Source of the DNA: Paenibacillus zeirhizosphaerae
GTDB lineage: Bacteria > Bacillota > Bacilli > Paenibacillales > Paenibacillaceae
DNA length: 64,000 nucleotides
Reading direction: 5' to 3'
Assembly: GCF_030705605.1 (NCBI RefSeq)
Contig: NZ_JAPCKK010000031.1
Coordinates: 124,001 to 188,000 of the forward strand
Part shown: in pieces, positions 6,561 through 15,667 of the stretch
Layout of the letters: every line of letters starts with the position of its first letter
How positions within the stretch are numbered: position 1 is the stretch's first letter
Notes under the pieces: generated by a model
Told to the model about the DNA's origin: nothing
The model's database searches: none
The model's input: the letters and a program-made list of their open reading frames with translations, nothing else
Program-made: the position numbers and the translations under genes

Positions 6561-9182
6561 TTATTGTTCTGCCACAAAGGAAATCCCGTCCAACCACAAA
6601 GTTGAATATACCACATTCTGTATAATTACTTTGCCGTCCGGATTTATGATTATTGTTGAGTTGCTTGAATCTCCGCTCCCATTATATGATCTAGCCCTAA
6701 TTTCCATGGATTGAGATGGCCGGAAACCTGCTGGCAATTGGAATATCAGTGTTCCCGCATTTGTAGTACCGTTTTGTATAACACCCCTTAAAACTACTAG
6801 CCCGTTTTCTAACTTTGTGAACATCGCAGTTCCGCCAATCCAACCATAAAGCAGTGTAGGTCTAATCCATACTACAGGGCTATCCTTTTCAGCCTTCTTA
6901 TTCTCGACGGCCGCAAGTCGTATCTCCTGGTGCGTGACGCTATCCACCAAGTCCTCCAGCAATGACTTTTCATTTCCGGCATAGGTTCCGGTGATGGTCT
7001 GTACCGGTGACGTTGCAAGCATTAAATACGTGGCGCTGTAAGCTGCGGATGGGTCGTATTGATAAGCTGGTTTTGCTGCCTGTGAAAGTCCATATGATGT
7101 CTGATCCCCTGTTGAATGACCTATAACAGACCACAAATCTTTCTTTCCGTTTTTGTATACTTGCAAAATTTTCAGAGGTTTATTGTTTAATCTAGACGAT
7201 GCACCTGTAGCTCCATTTATCCAGTATTGTCCTCCGCTCCACTGCGGCTTCGCAGCTTCTCGCAAGACAATCCCCGTGCCCACTTCCACCTGATTACTGC
7301 CCTCGTTGAACGTGAGCTGACCCTCAGAAACAATTGGCTCAACGGTAGGCGTTGCGAGTTGGTATACAAGTTCATAATAATCAATTTCAAAATTGTCCAA
7401 TTTTCTGGCGGCTGGAGTCGTAGGTAAAGTTGAAACAGCATTTGTTGAAGTGGGTTGATTTTTTACTATAACAATATCTGACCAACCTTTTGTGCCTGTA
7501 CCATTATAGACGCTGTTTCCGATTTGTTCACCTAAAACGACCATCTTCCATCCCAAGAAATACGCCTTGATCTCGTCGGGTGTCGGTGTGTAGTTGTCTC
7601 CCCATCCGCTGTCAGCATTGGATATAGTTAAGTTGAAAGCGTTATAAGTGCCCCCGTTGTAAGTCCCGGTAACAGTCTGCTGATCCCCCGATGATGGTAA
7701 CACTCCAGAAGAAATTCTGCTTAATAATTTCCCATCATATTTAACGAGCCATCCAGAATCATTAACGGGGTTGTTTAATACTTCATAATTACCGTTTGAA
7801 CTTGGTTGTACTAACTTATAACCCGTATACGATGACACTGACCATATCCAATTTTGGGACCCGTCTAACACAAGCCGCTGCCACTTCTTAGCCTTGAAAT
7901 ACTGCCCGCTCTGTTCAAATACCGAATCAGCATTCGCTCCTGTCACCGGATCGGCGTACAGATCCGTTTGCAGCGCAAGTAAAGCGTCCTCACGCGGTAC
8001 GAACGGTAGGGCTTCGCTGCCAATGTTTAGCATTGGATCAGTTACGCTAATAAACCCGACACTCTCACCATTACCGAAAAAAACACCTAAAGACACGGTA
8101 TTCTCATTTAATGTAATGATTGCGGGCAGCGTCTTTAATACGTTCTGTTTAAGCATTGTATTTTCGCGGTCGTACTCGTTAATATACCCCCACGTCAACG
8201 AACTTTTATCCCCGACGCTTAACGTAATGGTACAGCCCGGCTTTATATTTATTCCGTCAGCCCCTACATATTGATTGGTCGCTGTTGTCGTCATCTGTGC
8301 ATTATAAGGGCTGTTCACGGTTAATGATGCCCCGTTTAAGGGTGCATCTCTTCGCTCATAAAACGTCGGAAAAAGGTTCTCCCCGTACCGGATCGCATAC
8401 GGATTACGGACAGGTGTCACACTATCTACATAAGGATACTTTGCGGCTACTTGGTCGGAAGTCATGCTGTCCAGTGCTGCGTATTCGGCAGAACTGATTT
8501 CGTAGACGCGAACAGCATCAAAGTAACCGTACTGACCAACAGCCCCGTTTACTGCCAGGTCTATATTCCCTGCACTCACGTTTGGTTGAATCTTTTTCCA
8601 AACAGTTGTAAATTTATCGGTTGCAGTTATTACGTCGGTATAACCCGGATTAAAACCACCACCCCACCCAACATAAAGCCCTGTAGATGCGTTCCCGTTC
8701 TTTCCATCAGCGATAAGCACGTAATACCCGCCCACTTTCAGGCCAGACATGGGTATGTACGCTATACCCGAATCGCTCGCGGGCGAAATGGACGTTGTTA
8801 CCTTCAAGCTATAGGACCCAATTGTTTTGTTGGACGCATCAAGCGCTGTGGTTGCGTTGCTGCGTCCGATGCCTGTTAATGACTCCATCCCGCCCAATCG
8901 TCCCAAAAGGTTAACTAGCGTTCGGCCTTTAAGGCCGGTCAAGTTGAACGGAGCCGCCTTGACGGCATCAACAATCTGAACTCCCCCATTGAGGACAACT
9001 TCTTCCTCAGCCTTTGTGTTCAAACGATCTTCGAGACTTTCAATGCTCGCCTTAGCGTCGCCAGCAAACTGATCAATCTTCTCCCAGTTGTCGTTCATCA
9101 TCGTTTTCACATTAAAATATTCGTGGCCATCCAAGGTCGGGTCTTTCATTAACAAATCCAACTTCGGCGTATTCTCGCTCAA
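6561..9182 (-). CDS. Tail fibre / receptor-binding protein, copy 2
   Basis: About 873 residues, paralogous to the fibre at 2949-5573. The first ~95 residues are nearly identical between the two (only scattered substitutions), as are LYADPVTG, WGDNYTPTPDEIKAYFLGW and EGQLTFNEGSNQVEVGTGIVLRE. Residues ~100-400 and the C-terminal ~130 differ strongly. The conserved parts would hold the fibre on the baseplate and the variable parts would bind receptors. The start is placed at TTG (9182) after GAGGTGAGAATT, the same context as in copy 1; an ATG seven codons upstream (9203) lacks a ribosome site of comparable quality. Confidence 0.85.
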   Translation of the reverse strand: MSENTPKLDLLMKDPTLDGHEYFNVKTMMNDNWEKIDQFAGDAKASIESLEDRLNTKAEEEVVLNGGVQIVDAVKAAPFNLTGLKGRTLVNLLGRLGGMESLTGIGRSNATTALDASNKTIGSYSLKVTTSISPASDSGIAYIPMSGLKVGGYYVLIADGKNGNASTGLYVGWGGGFNPGYTDVITATDKFTTVWKKIQPNVSAGNIDLAVNGAVGQYGYFDAVRVYEISSAEYAALDSMTSDQVAAKYPYVDSVTPVRNPYAIRYGENLFPTFYERRDAPLNGASLTVNSPYNAQMTTTATNQYVGADGINIKPGCTITLSVGDKSSLTWGYINEYDRENTMLKQNVLKTLPAIITLNENTVSLGVFFGNGESVGFISVTDPMLNIGSEALPFVPREDALLALQTDLYADPVTGANADSVFEQSGQYFKAKKWQRLVLDGSQNWIWSVSSYTGYKLVQPSSNGNYEVLNNPVNDSGWLVKYDGKLLSRISSGVLPSSGDQQTVTGTYNGGTYNAFNLTISNADSGWGDNYTPTPDEIKAYFLGWKMVVLGEQIGNSVYNGTGTKGWSDIVIVKNQPTSTNAVSTLPTTPAARKLDNFEIDYYELVYQLATPTVEPIVSEGQLTFNEGSNQVEVGTGIVLREAAKPQWSGGQYWINGATGASSRLNNKPLKILQVYKNGKKDLWSVIGHSTGDQTSYGLSQAAKPAYQYDPSAAYSATYLMLATSPVQTITGTYAGNEKSLLEDLVDSVTHQEIRLAAVENKKAEKDSPVVWIRPTLLYGWIGGTAMFTKLENGLVVLRGVIQNGTTNAGTLIFQLPAGFRPSQSMEIRARSYNGSGDSSNSTIIINPDGKVIIQNVVYSTLWLDGISFVAEQ

Positions 9183-9276
9183 AATTCTCACCTCTTCATT
9201 CATTTCAGGCTATCAAGACTTCAAAACAAACAGTCGTTGTCCAATCAATATGTCCGCGACTGCACATGTCTCCATA

Positions 9277-9861
9277 TTAAGCACGCTGCCCGTCCAGACG
9301 GACACCTCCCGCAAATTTTTGTAATAAGGTCTGCTCCATCTCGGCCAGGGTCATCACTTCATGAATATCGCGGATCAGCAGGTAGCTGAATTCGTATTCA
9401 ACCGCCAAGTGGGCAGGCTTGATCTCTTCAATAACGGCCTTCAGATCCTCAAGATTCGGCGGAATGCCAATCGTATCGACAAACTTGACCGTAAAACTCC
9501 ACTCCTGCGGTTGAAAAGTAACATCCACCGTTCCGCCGTCATACGCCTCAGCCACATTTTTCACAAGACGGCCGGTAAAAGAACCGGCCCCCCGCAGCTT
9601 CGACTCCACTACAGCACGGCGCTGCTCTATCGGCTTGGTCAAATCCGTTACAATCCCCAGTTCACGTTCCCAGCGCTTCAAGCCCCAGGTCGCCGTGCTG
9701 ACAAAAAACTGATCCACCGTTTCGTTCAGCGCCGCATACAGCAGTTCCATTTCCCCACCCTGGGTATCCATCATCGAACCCATAATTCTTGAGGTGTTAT
9801 AATACGACGGCAAATAGGAAAAAAGCTCGCTTCCCCTGCTGCTCATCTCCAAATTACTCAC
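9277..9861 (-). CDS. xkdU: Baseplate wedge protein XkdU (YmfQ/DUF2313 family)
   Basis: A 194-residue member of the DUF2313/YmfQ family, known as XkdU in the B. subtilis PBSX element and acting in the contractile-tail baseplate. Recognisable features are LPSYYNTSRIMGSMMDTQG near the N-terminus, WGLKRWERELGI near 60, and the central RRAVVESKLRGAGSFTGRL motif. The C-terminal 35 residues end in a helix (TLAEMEQTLLQKFAGG). It overlaps the end of xkdT by 8 bases, which suggests translational coupling. The GTG at 9861 is used as start; an ATG five codons downstream is possible. Confidence 0.9.
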   Translation of the reverse strand: MSNLEMSSRGSELFSYLPSYYNTSRIMGSMMDTQGGEMELLYAALNETVDQFFVSTATWGLKRWERELGIVTDLTKPIEQRRAVVESKLRGAGSFTGRLVKNVAEAYDGGTVDVTFQPQEWSFTVKFVDTIGIPPNLEDLKAVIEEIKPAHLAVEYEFSYLLIRDIHEVMTLAEMEQTLLQKFAGGVRLDGQRA

Positions 9862-11014
9862 TGACGCTCACCGTCCCCAGTACCGCTACCTGGCCGGTCT
9901 TAATCTCAATATTTTGATTACTCATCCCGTTAACGAGCAGATCCGAGTAATCAATAATGATTGGAATATCCAGCAAAATGGAAGCTATGCGCGTATAACG
10001 CACCAGCGGGTCGTCTGCATTAAAAGCCAACGTTTTTAGATACTCCCTCACGCCGTCTTCAATCTTCCTCTGCACCTCAGGCAGTGTGGATGGCTGCTCT
10101 GCGGTCCGCTGAACCTTAACCGATACGTTAATCGGGATCTCGGTCGCTGCCATCACCGTGACGATCGGCCCGGCAGGGGCCTTGCCCTCCCCTTGACCAT
10201 CCTGAGTGGGATCAATGCTTTGCTGCACCGCCTTAACGATATCTTCACTTGCGGCCTGCTTATCGGTATCCAATAAATAAACAGCCACCGTTCCAGGTCC
10301 CTGCCATAGAGGCTGGACTTTAACACCGCCAACGCCGGCAATTTCGTTTGCCCATTCAATATAATGAGCCTTATTGCCACTCGTTCCCTGGTTGCGTACT
10401 TTGGCATAGAACCGCTCCAGCAGCAACTGATCGCTCTCCACGTCGGTACCGCTTCTGGTCGCCAAAGGATTGGTAACCGAGATGACACCACGGACTCCTG
10501 ACGAAACAATCTGGATCACATGTGGAGGGACATTGCCACTGCTGCCCGGGTTTACCGCCCGGATAGCCGCTTCCCCAACCCCCTGCTCATCCAAAGTGAC
10601 GGCCGTCGTTGTCAAAAACTCGATGGATTGCTCGCCGGACACATCATCCGCCGGGGTGGCTACAACCGTTCCGGCGGGCACAACCGTGCCAGGGGTTCCT
10701 TTAAAAAGAACACTCCCGGACGCCGCCACCGCTTCACGCCGGGTAATGCCGTGCTCGGCTGCACGCAAATCCAGCTCAGGTGAACGATAATCCTCTGTTT
10801 CGCTGGCAGCCGTGCTGGCAAATCCGCGGCGCAGCAGCTCCTGCGCCCAGATTGCTGCCTCGGACAGCATAAAAGCAACCGGAGCCTGCGCGTCCCAAAT
10901 AAAAGAGCCTTCAGAGGCATCAATATCCGAAGGCACCTTGTCCAGCATACGCTGCATAATTCCATCTTCCGTCTGTTCCTGCAAATATTCCGGCAGTTCC
11001 GGTAAATCCGCCAT
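9854..11014 (-). CDS. xkdT: Baseplate J/gp47-like protein XkdT
   Basis: A 386-residue baseplate J family protein, part of the wedge that joins the tail tip to the sheath. It has the family pattern: an N-terminal helix (LPEYLQEQTEDGIMQRMLDKVP), AARHGITRREA-like AAEHGITRREAVAASG near 85, a GTxVPAGTVVATP beta segment near 110, and VRNQGTSGNKAHYIEWANEI near 210. The start overlaps the stop of xkdS by one base (TAATG). Size and order match the PBSX arrangement xkdQRSTU. Confidence 0.92.
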   Translation of the reverse strand: MADLPELPEYLQEQTEDGIMQRMLDKVPSDIDASEGSFIWDAQAPVAFMLSEAAIWAQELLRRGFASTAASETEDYRSPELDLRAAEHGITRREAVAASGSVLFKGTPGTVVPAGTVVATPADDVSGEQSIEFLTTTAVTLDEQGVGEAAIRAVNPGSSGNVPPHVIQIVSSGVRGVISVTNPLATRSGTDVESDQLLLERFYAKVRNQGTSGNKAHYIEWANEIAGVGGVKVQPLWQGPGTVAVYLLDTDKQAASEDIVKAVQQSIDPTQDGQGEGKAPAGPIVTVMAATEIPINVSVKVQRTAEQPSTLPEVQRKIEDGVREYLKTLAFNADDPLVRYTRIASILLDIPIIIDYSDLLVNGMSNQNIEIKTGQVAVLGTVSVSE

Positions 11015-11472
11015 TAGATCACCACGCTTTCTATTATCTCGGTTTCATCTCTTACGTTACGAATACGGCAGGTAAAGGTGCATGCCTCACCCTCCCAGGA
11101 AAAAGTGAACTGGTCTACAGCCTCTGTGCGGGCATCTGCCAGCAGCGTTTCGGTCACGATCCGCTGGATTTCGCTTTCCTGCACCGCATGCCCAAAGCTG
11201 CTGCCGATTAACTCCTCAAGCTCGCTGCCATAGTCGCGTGAGTAGATCACATGCCGGTATCTGGGAGTACGGATCGCTTTCTCGCACCACTGTACCCAGG
11301 CTTCTTTTTCATCCGCCACCGCGATTTTGCGAGTAGGGGTCGTAATAAATTCACCGGCATCAAAATCAAAACGCCAGCTCCTGCCGAATACCGGCGTTAC
11401 TCCCTCCAGCAGCTCGGTTTCGGTCACATCGGTCCAGGTCATTTCGCCCGTTTCCGGAAATAAACTAGGCAC
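11014..11472 (-). CDS. xkdS: Tail protein XkdS (DUF2634, gp25-like)
   Basis: A 152-residue DUF2634 protein. The family is related to the T4 gp25 baseplate-sheath adaptor. Key phrases are WRFDFDAGEF near 33, WVQWCEKAIRTPRYRHVIYSRDYGSEL at about 60-85 and LIGSSFGHAV. It starts at a GTG that overlaps the stop of xkdR by 8 bases, so translation is probably coupled. Confidence 0.9.
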   Translation of the reverse strand: MPSLFPETGEMTWTDVTETELLEGVTPVFGRSWRFDFDAGEFITTPTRKIAVADEKEAWVQWCEKAIRTPRYRHVIYSRDYGSELEELIGSSFGHAVQESEIQRIVTETLLADARTEAVDQFTFSWEGEACTFTCRIRNVRDETEIIESVVI

Positions 11473-11872
11473 CTGCGCTCACCACCCTGCATACGACGAC
11501 AACATCGTTGCCGCCGTTCACTCTTACCGCCAGAACGCGGTCTCCAGGCTTTAACCCCTGATTCAGCTCAAGCCGCACATCCTCGATGTCCGTCTTTTCC
11601 ATATAAAAGGATGTGTTGATCTGCTTGTCATCCCAATAAGGCTCTTCCAGCTTGGCCGTCGTGCCGGTTCCCATGTAGCGCGGCAGAGCCAGCATGCCCG
11701 GCAGCTCGGCAATCATGTAGTCCTGCAGCTCATGCTTGAAGTCATCCAGCTTCAATCCGGTCGCCGTAATGGTGCCCAGCACGGCGCCAACGCCGCTGAC
11801 TGCCTGTTTCGTTTGCTTCGAGAATGTGGAATGGAGCGCGGAGGCGAGATTCGTATACGGATCTTTATTCAA
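11465..11872 (-). CDS. xkdR: Tail protein XkdR (DUF2577)
   Basis: A 135-residue DUF2577 protein, called XkdR in PBSX, where it lies between the LysM/hub proteins and xkdS. The family pattern includes LPRYMGTG and a C-terminal LKPGDRVLAVRVNGGNDVVVV segment. It begins with TTG after an AAAAGGAGG site and overlaps the end of xkdQ by 8 bases. It is probably a hub or spike-associated part; its role has not been established biochemically. Confidence 0.85.
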   Translation of the reverse strand: MNKDPYTNLASALHSTFSKQTKQAVSGVGAVLGTITATGLKLDDFKHELQDYMIAELPGMLALPRYMGTGTTAKLEEPYWDDKQINTSFYMEKTDIEDVRLELNQGLKPGDRVLAVRVNGGNDVVVVCRVVSAGA

Positions 11873-12842
11873 GGTAAAACCTCCTTTTCACATCGTCATA
11901 GGTGCCAAGCTCAAGCGACATGCTGCCCGGATTGCCCAGTTCCCTGCTGACGGAGATGACGATCAGCTTCATTGAGCCGAACATCACCGCATCTCCCGCC
12001 CGGATTGTGTTAATATCCGGAGCGGTAACGGAAATGGTCTGCCGGATGCCGGACAGCCTGCTCTTCGCCAGCTTCTGTGCGGCAGCACCGGGCTTGACCT
12101 CATCATCCTGGATAATGGCCTGCAGCGTACCGTACAGTTCCGTATCCTTTTCGGCAACGGCAAGGATCTTGGAAGGCACTTCCTTACCTGTTTCACTGGC
12201 GGTCGTTGCCAGCACCTTCACCTTGGTCGCTGCGCCTTCCAACGTTCTAGACTGCGTTGTCTCCATGATCCTTTCAAGAATGTAAACATCTGCGTTTGAT
12301 CCAACCTCATAAAGCTCCAGTCCTGTTGGAATCATGCGCGGATGATACAGCTTTCCTCCCATTTTCGCGGTTTCCCGCAAATCGGCAAACATCATGGAAT
12401 ACAGCGACTGCGTGCGGTACACCGCCCTGCCAAGCTTCTCCACCGTATCCGGAAGGGCTGTGATTTTCAATTCCCAGTCCGCAGCATATTTTTTGAAACG
12501 CTGTGTCGCTGTCTGCTTGGCCGGAAAAATGTATTCGTCCTCTGATTTATCCAGATAAACGGTGCGGTCATACAGCGTTAAAGTAATTCTTTTATTTCCG
12601 CTATTGGAGCTTTCCACTTCCCAGATGACCGCCGGATGAAGCAGTGGAACATAACTCTGCTTGCCGTAAGGAATGCCGCTGACACGGATGGACATCCCCG
12701 GATTTAATGCAGGCATGTCTGGCACAGCCGTCAGGTTGACCGTTCCCTGATAGGCAATCTGTTCCAGAGAATCCCGCAAATTAATAGACTCCACCAGAGG
12801 AGACAAATCATATTTATCCTGCAAAATCACTTTATAGCTCAT
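11865..12842 (-). CDS. xkdQ: Baseplate hub protein XkdQ (gpD-like)
   Basis: A 325-residue protein, the usual XkdQ length, with the late-control gpD-like hub fold at the tail tip. Visible motifs are MSYKVILQDKYDLSPLVESI at the N-terminus, LTLYDRTVYLDKSEDEYIFP near 115, and EVKPGAAAQKLAKSRLSG near 245. The frame extends 28 codons further upstream inside xkdP, but the ATG at 12842 overlaps the xkdP stop as ATGA and gives the family length, so it is chosen. It follows xkdP, whose LysM domain may bind peptidoglycan. Confidence 0.92.
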   Translation of the reverse strand: MSYKVILQDKYDLSPLVESINLRDSLEQIAYQGTVNLTAVPDMPALNPGMSIRVSGIPYGKQSYVPLLHPAVIWEVESSNSGNKRITLTLYDRTVYLDKSEDEYIFPAKQTATQRFKKYAADWELKITALPDTVEKLGRAVYRTQSLYSMMFADLRETAKMGGKLYHPRMIPTGLELYEVGSNADVYILERIMETTQSRTLEGAATKVKVLATTASETGKEVPSKILAVAEKDTELYGTLQAIIQDDEVKPGAAAQKLAKSRLSGIRQTISVTAPDINTIRAGDAVMFGSMKLIVISVSRELGNPGSMSLELGTYDDVKRRFYLE

Positions 12843-13486
12843 GGCAGCACCAGCTTCTGTCCCGGCTTGATCGCATTCGGGTTGGTGCCGATTATTTTTT
12901 TGTTTAATGTGTAGATGCTCTGCCATTTGGAGCTGTCTCCCAGCTCCAGCTTGGCGATCTTGGAAAGAGAATCTCCAGATTTCACCGTGTAGGATTTCTT
13001 CTGCTCTTTCAGGTCGGAACGCTGCTTCTTGTTGACAGCAGTCTGTTTTCCGCTGACACCCGCCTTTTGCGCAATCTTCATATCACGCCAGGTTCGCAGC
13101 GAAATATCGAACGAGACATCCCCCTGTTCATTGCCACGAAAAGTTGAATTATGCGACGCCACGAACACCGGCACATTAATTGCCGTCTCTGTCATGATGA
13201 AGCGCAGCGGCTTCTGTGACATCAGAAAAGCGTTCAAGGTATTCATGGCCGCCATCGGATCGGGTAGCTCATTCTCTTCACAATTGCAATAGGACGGGTC
13301 GTACTCTTGTGGAAAAAAAGAAGAGAAGGTGATCTCCTTCACCTTCTCCCCCTGTGGAAAATCAAATTCGCCATAATTCAAAATATTCACCGTATCATAT
13401 CCCTTTTGCCGTGAAATGCTCACTTCCTCGGGATTTACGGGAAACTTGAACGAGACTCCCTGTCCATCCTTTAAAATAAAATCCAT
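12839..13486 (-). CDS. xkdP: LysM tail protein XkdP
   Basis: A 215-residue protein. The N-terminal ~125 residues are the XkdP/gp53-like tail domain (FPVNPEEVSISRQKGYDTV and a YDPSYCNC segment). A C-terminal LysM domain follows at about 162-213 (YTVKSGDSLSKIAKLELGDS, then LNKKIIGTNPNAIKPGQKL), which would bind peptidoglycan at the tip. It has the ribosome site AAAGGAGGCAGGCG and is coupled to xkdQ through an ATGA overlap. Confidence 0.92.
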   Translation of the reverse strand: MDFILKDGQGVSFKFPVNPEEVSISRQKGYDTVNILNYGEFDFPQGEKVKEITFSSFFPQEYDPSYCNCEENELPDPMAAMNTLNAFLMSQKPLRFIMTETAINVPVFVASHNSTFRGNEQGDVSFDISLRTWRDMKIAQKAGVSGKQTAVNKKQRSDLKEQKKSYTVKSGDSLSKIAKLELGDSSKWQSIYTLNKKIIGTNPNAIKPGQKLVLP

Positions 13487-13525
13487 CGCCTGCCTCCTTT
13501 CCCCTTCTGTCAGGCCGCCTTATTT

Positions 13526-15484
13526 TTAGACCACTGCAGGTTTTCTGTTCTGACCGGCTTTCCGCAGCTCCGCATCCAGTCTTGCGGCAACCTGGGCTAC
13601 AATGGCACCAATGTCCAGCGTGTTCTCATGAACCGTCATCTGCACGGCTCCCACCGGGAAGTTCACGCTAATCTGATTGGTTGTCTCAGTTTTGAAGTCT
13701 TTCAGATACGTTCCCAAGGTCGTCATTTGCTCAGGGCTGATCTGAACGACCTGAGGTGCTTGGGCACCTTTGCCTTTAACAGCCGGATTTACCCCCGCAC
13801 CCGCTAAGTTCGCTCCTGCGGCGGCTGAAAGCATTGGATTAACACCCGCTGCAGGATTCAACAGATTAGGCGGCCAGGCATAAGGCGATACAGGCATAGC
13901 GGCTCTATTCATTGGAGGAACAGCAGGATACACTGCTGGGGCGACCGCCGGAGCTACAGCCGGTTTTGGAGGCACTGCTGGCTGTGCCGGTGTTTCTTTC
14001 TTGGCCGGTTCATCTTTTTTACCCCATGAAAAGAATTTGGAGACTCCTTTACCGATGTCGGAGGTTTTATCTGAAAGCCAGCCGGTGATCTCGGACACCT
14101 TTTCCTTGATTACAGGGCCGTAGTTAGATACTAAACCTTCCACTTTCTCACCGATAAAATTCTTGACTGCACCTCCAGCTTTCCCTATTCCTTGACCTAT
14201 ATTAGATGCCTTTTCGGAAACCCAACCAGCCGCAGTGGATACCTTTTCCTTAATCGCAGGGCTATAGTCAGTTATTAAACCACCAACTTTCCCCCCAACA
14301 AAATCCTTGACTGCACTTCCTGCTTTCCAAATTCCTTGACCTATATTGGACGCCTTTTCCTTAACCGCAGGGCCATAGTCAGTTATTAAACCTCTCACTT
14401 TCCCTCCAACAAAATCCTTGACTGCACTTCCAGCGTTCCATATTCCTTGACCAATATTAGATGCCTTTTCGGAAATCCAGCCAGCCGCGCTGGACACCTT
14501 TTCCTTGATCACAGGGCCATAGTCAGCTATTAGGCCTCCTGCTTTGCCTCCTATAAAATCACCGACCATGCTACCTACAAAACCTCCAACAGCTGTCCCA
14601 ACCCCTGGCAAAATTATCGTCCCGATGGCGCCTCCAATAGCACCTCCTGCTACTCCACCTGCCGTAGAGCCAATAGCTTGTGTCCTTTCTTTTCCTGATT
14701 CAGCCGTTACGATACTAGCGGCGTCGAGTATTGTTCCGGCAGGGCCACCAATTAGCTTTTCGCTGTTACCCAATAGACCCTTAAATAGACCGGAAGCCGC
14801 ATCTCCCCATTTTCCAAGTGTACCCACAATATTAGCACCGGCATCACCGATATTTGATGCAATTGTTCCTACACCAGTAACTCCGCCTACTATTTTTTGA
14901 AATTTAGTGCGTGGTGGTCCACCAGCAGGACCATCCACAAACTTTTCTCTGAAATTTTTAATGTTATCTGCTGCTGAGGCACCACTTTGTAGGCCTGTCC
15001 CCAAGTTCTTCACATCAGTAAACAATGAAGTTGCTTTCTCATACCATTTTTTGGGATTACTGGCTGTGCTTCCTGGGCTGGCTGTACTTCCTGTACTTCC
15101 TGTGCTTGCTGTGCCGGAAGGTGGCTGTTTCATTACTTCCGTTAGAGCGGTAAGTGCGGTAGTGTTTGCATCCAATTCTAAGGCCAGTAGCCCCAATCCT
15201 TTTACAGACATCTCCCCGCTTTGCGTAACCTTCATACTAAAGGTTCCCGATGCATTGAGAATCTGCGAGCGAACCCGATTCAGCTTATTCAAAAGCTGGT
15301 CCAGCCCTTTTGAGGCATTATCCTTCAGCACCACTTCAGGCATCATACGGGTTCTACCGATTTTCAGCACACGGCCCTGAATGCGCTCAAAATACCGCTC
15401 CATCGCCCTCAGCTCACGATTGGCCCTGATCACGTTTTTCGGTTCAATGACCAGATTGATGCGGTAATTTAAATTTTTTGCCAT
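13526..15484 (-). CDS. xkdO: Tape measure protein XkdO (short, with internal repeats)
   Basis: A 652-residue protein in the tape-measure position, between the tail chaperone and xkdP. An N-terminal coiled-coil-prone part (1-120) is followed by a Thr/Ser/Gly linker (121-142) and a glycine-rich hydrophobic stretch with GxxxG patterns (275-318). At 316-488 there are about four tandem copies of a 37-48 residue unit (GGLIADYGPVIKEKV, then SEKASNIGQGIW and AGSAVKDFVGGKV). A Pro/Ala linker (490-530) and a terminal domain follow. It is clearly shorter than XkdO of B. subtilis (over 1,300 residues from memory), implying a shorter tail. The start has GTGAGGAGGTG upstream. Confidence 0.88.
   Translation of the reverse strand: MAKNLNYRINLVIEPKNVIRANRELRAMERYFERIQGRVLKIGRTRMMPEVVLKDNASKGLDQLLNKLNRVRSQILNASGTFSMKVTQSGEMSVKGLGLLALELDANTTALTALTEVMKQPPSGTASTGSTGSTASPGSTASNPKKWYEKATSLFTDVKNLGTGLQSGASAADNIKNFREKFVDGPAGGPPRTKFQKIVGGVTGVGTIASNIGDAGANIVGTLGKWGDAASGLFKGLLGNSEKLIGGPAGTILDAASIVTAESGKERTQAIGSTAGGVAGGAIGGAIGTIILPGVGTAVGGFVGSMVGDFIGGKAGGLIADYGPVIKEKVSSAAGWISEKASNIGQGIWNAGSAVKDFVGGKVRGLITDYGPAVKEKASNIGQGIWKAGSAVKDFVGGKVGGLITDYSPAIKEKVSTAAGWVSEKASNIGQGIGKAGGAVKNFIGEKVEGLVSNYGPVIKEKVSEITGWLSDKTSDIGKGVSKFFSWGKKDEPAKKETPAQPAVPPKPAVAPAVAPAVYPAVPPMNRAAMPVSPYAWPPNLLNPAAGVNPMLSAAAGANLAGAGVNPAVKGKGAQAPQVVQISPEQMTTLGTYLKDFKTETTNQISVNFPVGAVQMTVHENTLDIGAIVAQVAARLDAELRKAGQNRKPAVV
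14021..14539 (-). repeat. Tandem repeat units inside the tape measure gene
   Basis: Residues 316-363, 364-400, 401-448 and 449-488 of XkdO are four related units (DYGPVIKEKVSSAAGW, then SEKASNIGQGI, then AVKDFVGGKV). Unit 2 lacks 11 central residues. Because tape measure length sets tail length, gain or loss of units would change the tail. Confidence 0.75.
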
Positions 15485-15511
15485 CTATTTCTTTCACCTC
15501 CTCACAAAATG

Positions 15512-15667
15512 CTACACCTGGCCTGCCAGACGGCTCATTTCCTCTTCCGCAAAAGCCTGCAGCAACAGCCGCTCGCCGCGCGGAAGCCTCCAAAACTCTC
15601 CGGGACGGAGGTGATGCCGTACCCACAAGTGATACAGCATCGTCGTTATTCCCCCGGAGCCGATCAG
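15512..15667 (-). CDS. Probable -1 frameshift extension of the tail chaperone (gpGT-like)
   Basis: Just before the xkdN stop the minus strand reads A-AAA-AAC (15667-15673), a classic -1 slippery heptamer, in the right phase (CTA AAA AAC TGA). A slip back by one base enters a frame that stays open for 51 codons to the TAG at 15512-15514. The new end contains MLYHLWVRHHLRPGEFWRLP and LLLQAFAEEEMSRLAG, which resembles the T part of gpG/gpGT tail-assembly chaperones. The fused product would be about 195 residues. An internal ATG at 15640 after GGGGGA could instead start it as a separate 42-residue protein. No strong downstream pseudoknot was seen. Confidence 0.65.
   Translation of the reverse strand: MIGSGGITTMLYHLWVRHHLRPGEFWRLPRGERLLLQAFAEEEMSRLAGQV

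Noticed and set aside
2949..9182. Diversity-generating retroelement acting on the two fibre genes
   Set aside because: No reverse transcriptase gene, template repeat or adenine-rich variable repeat is visible nearby. The differences span whole domains, not point changes.
15444..15626. 60-residue minus-strand frame upstream of the tape measure
   Set aside because: It overlaps both the frameshift extension and the tape measure start, and its composition is Arg/Gly/Pro-rich. The other frame gives a plausible chaperone extension.
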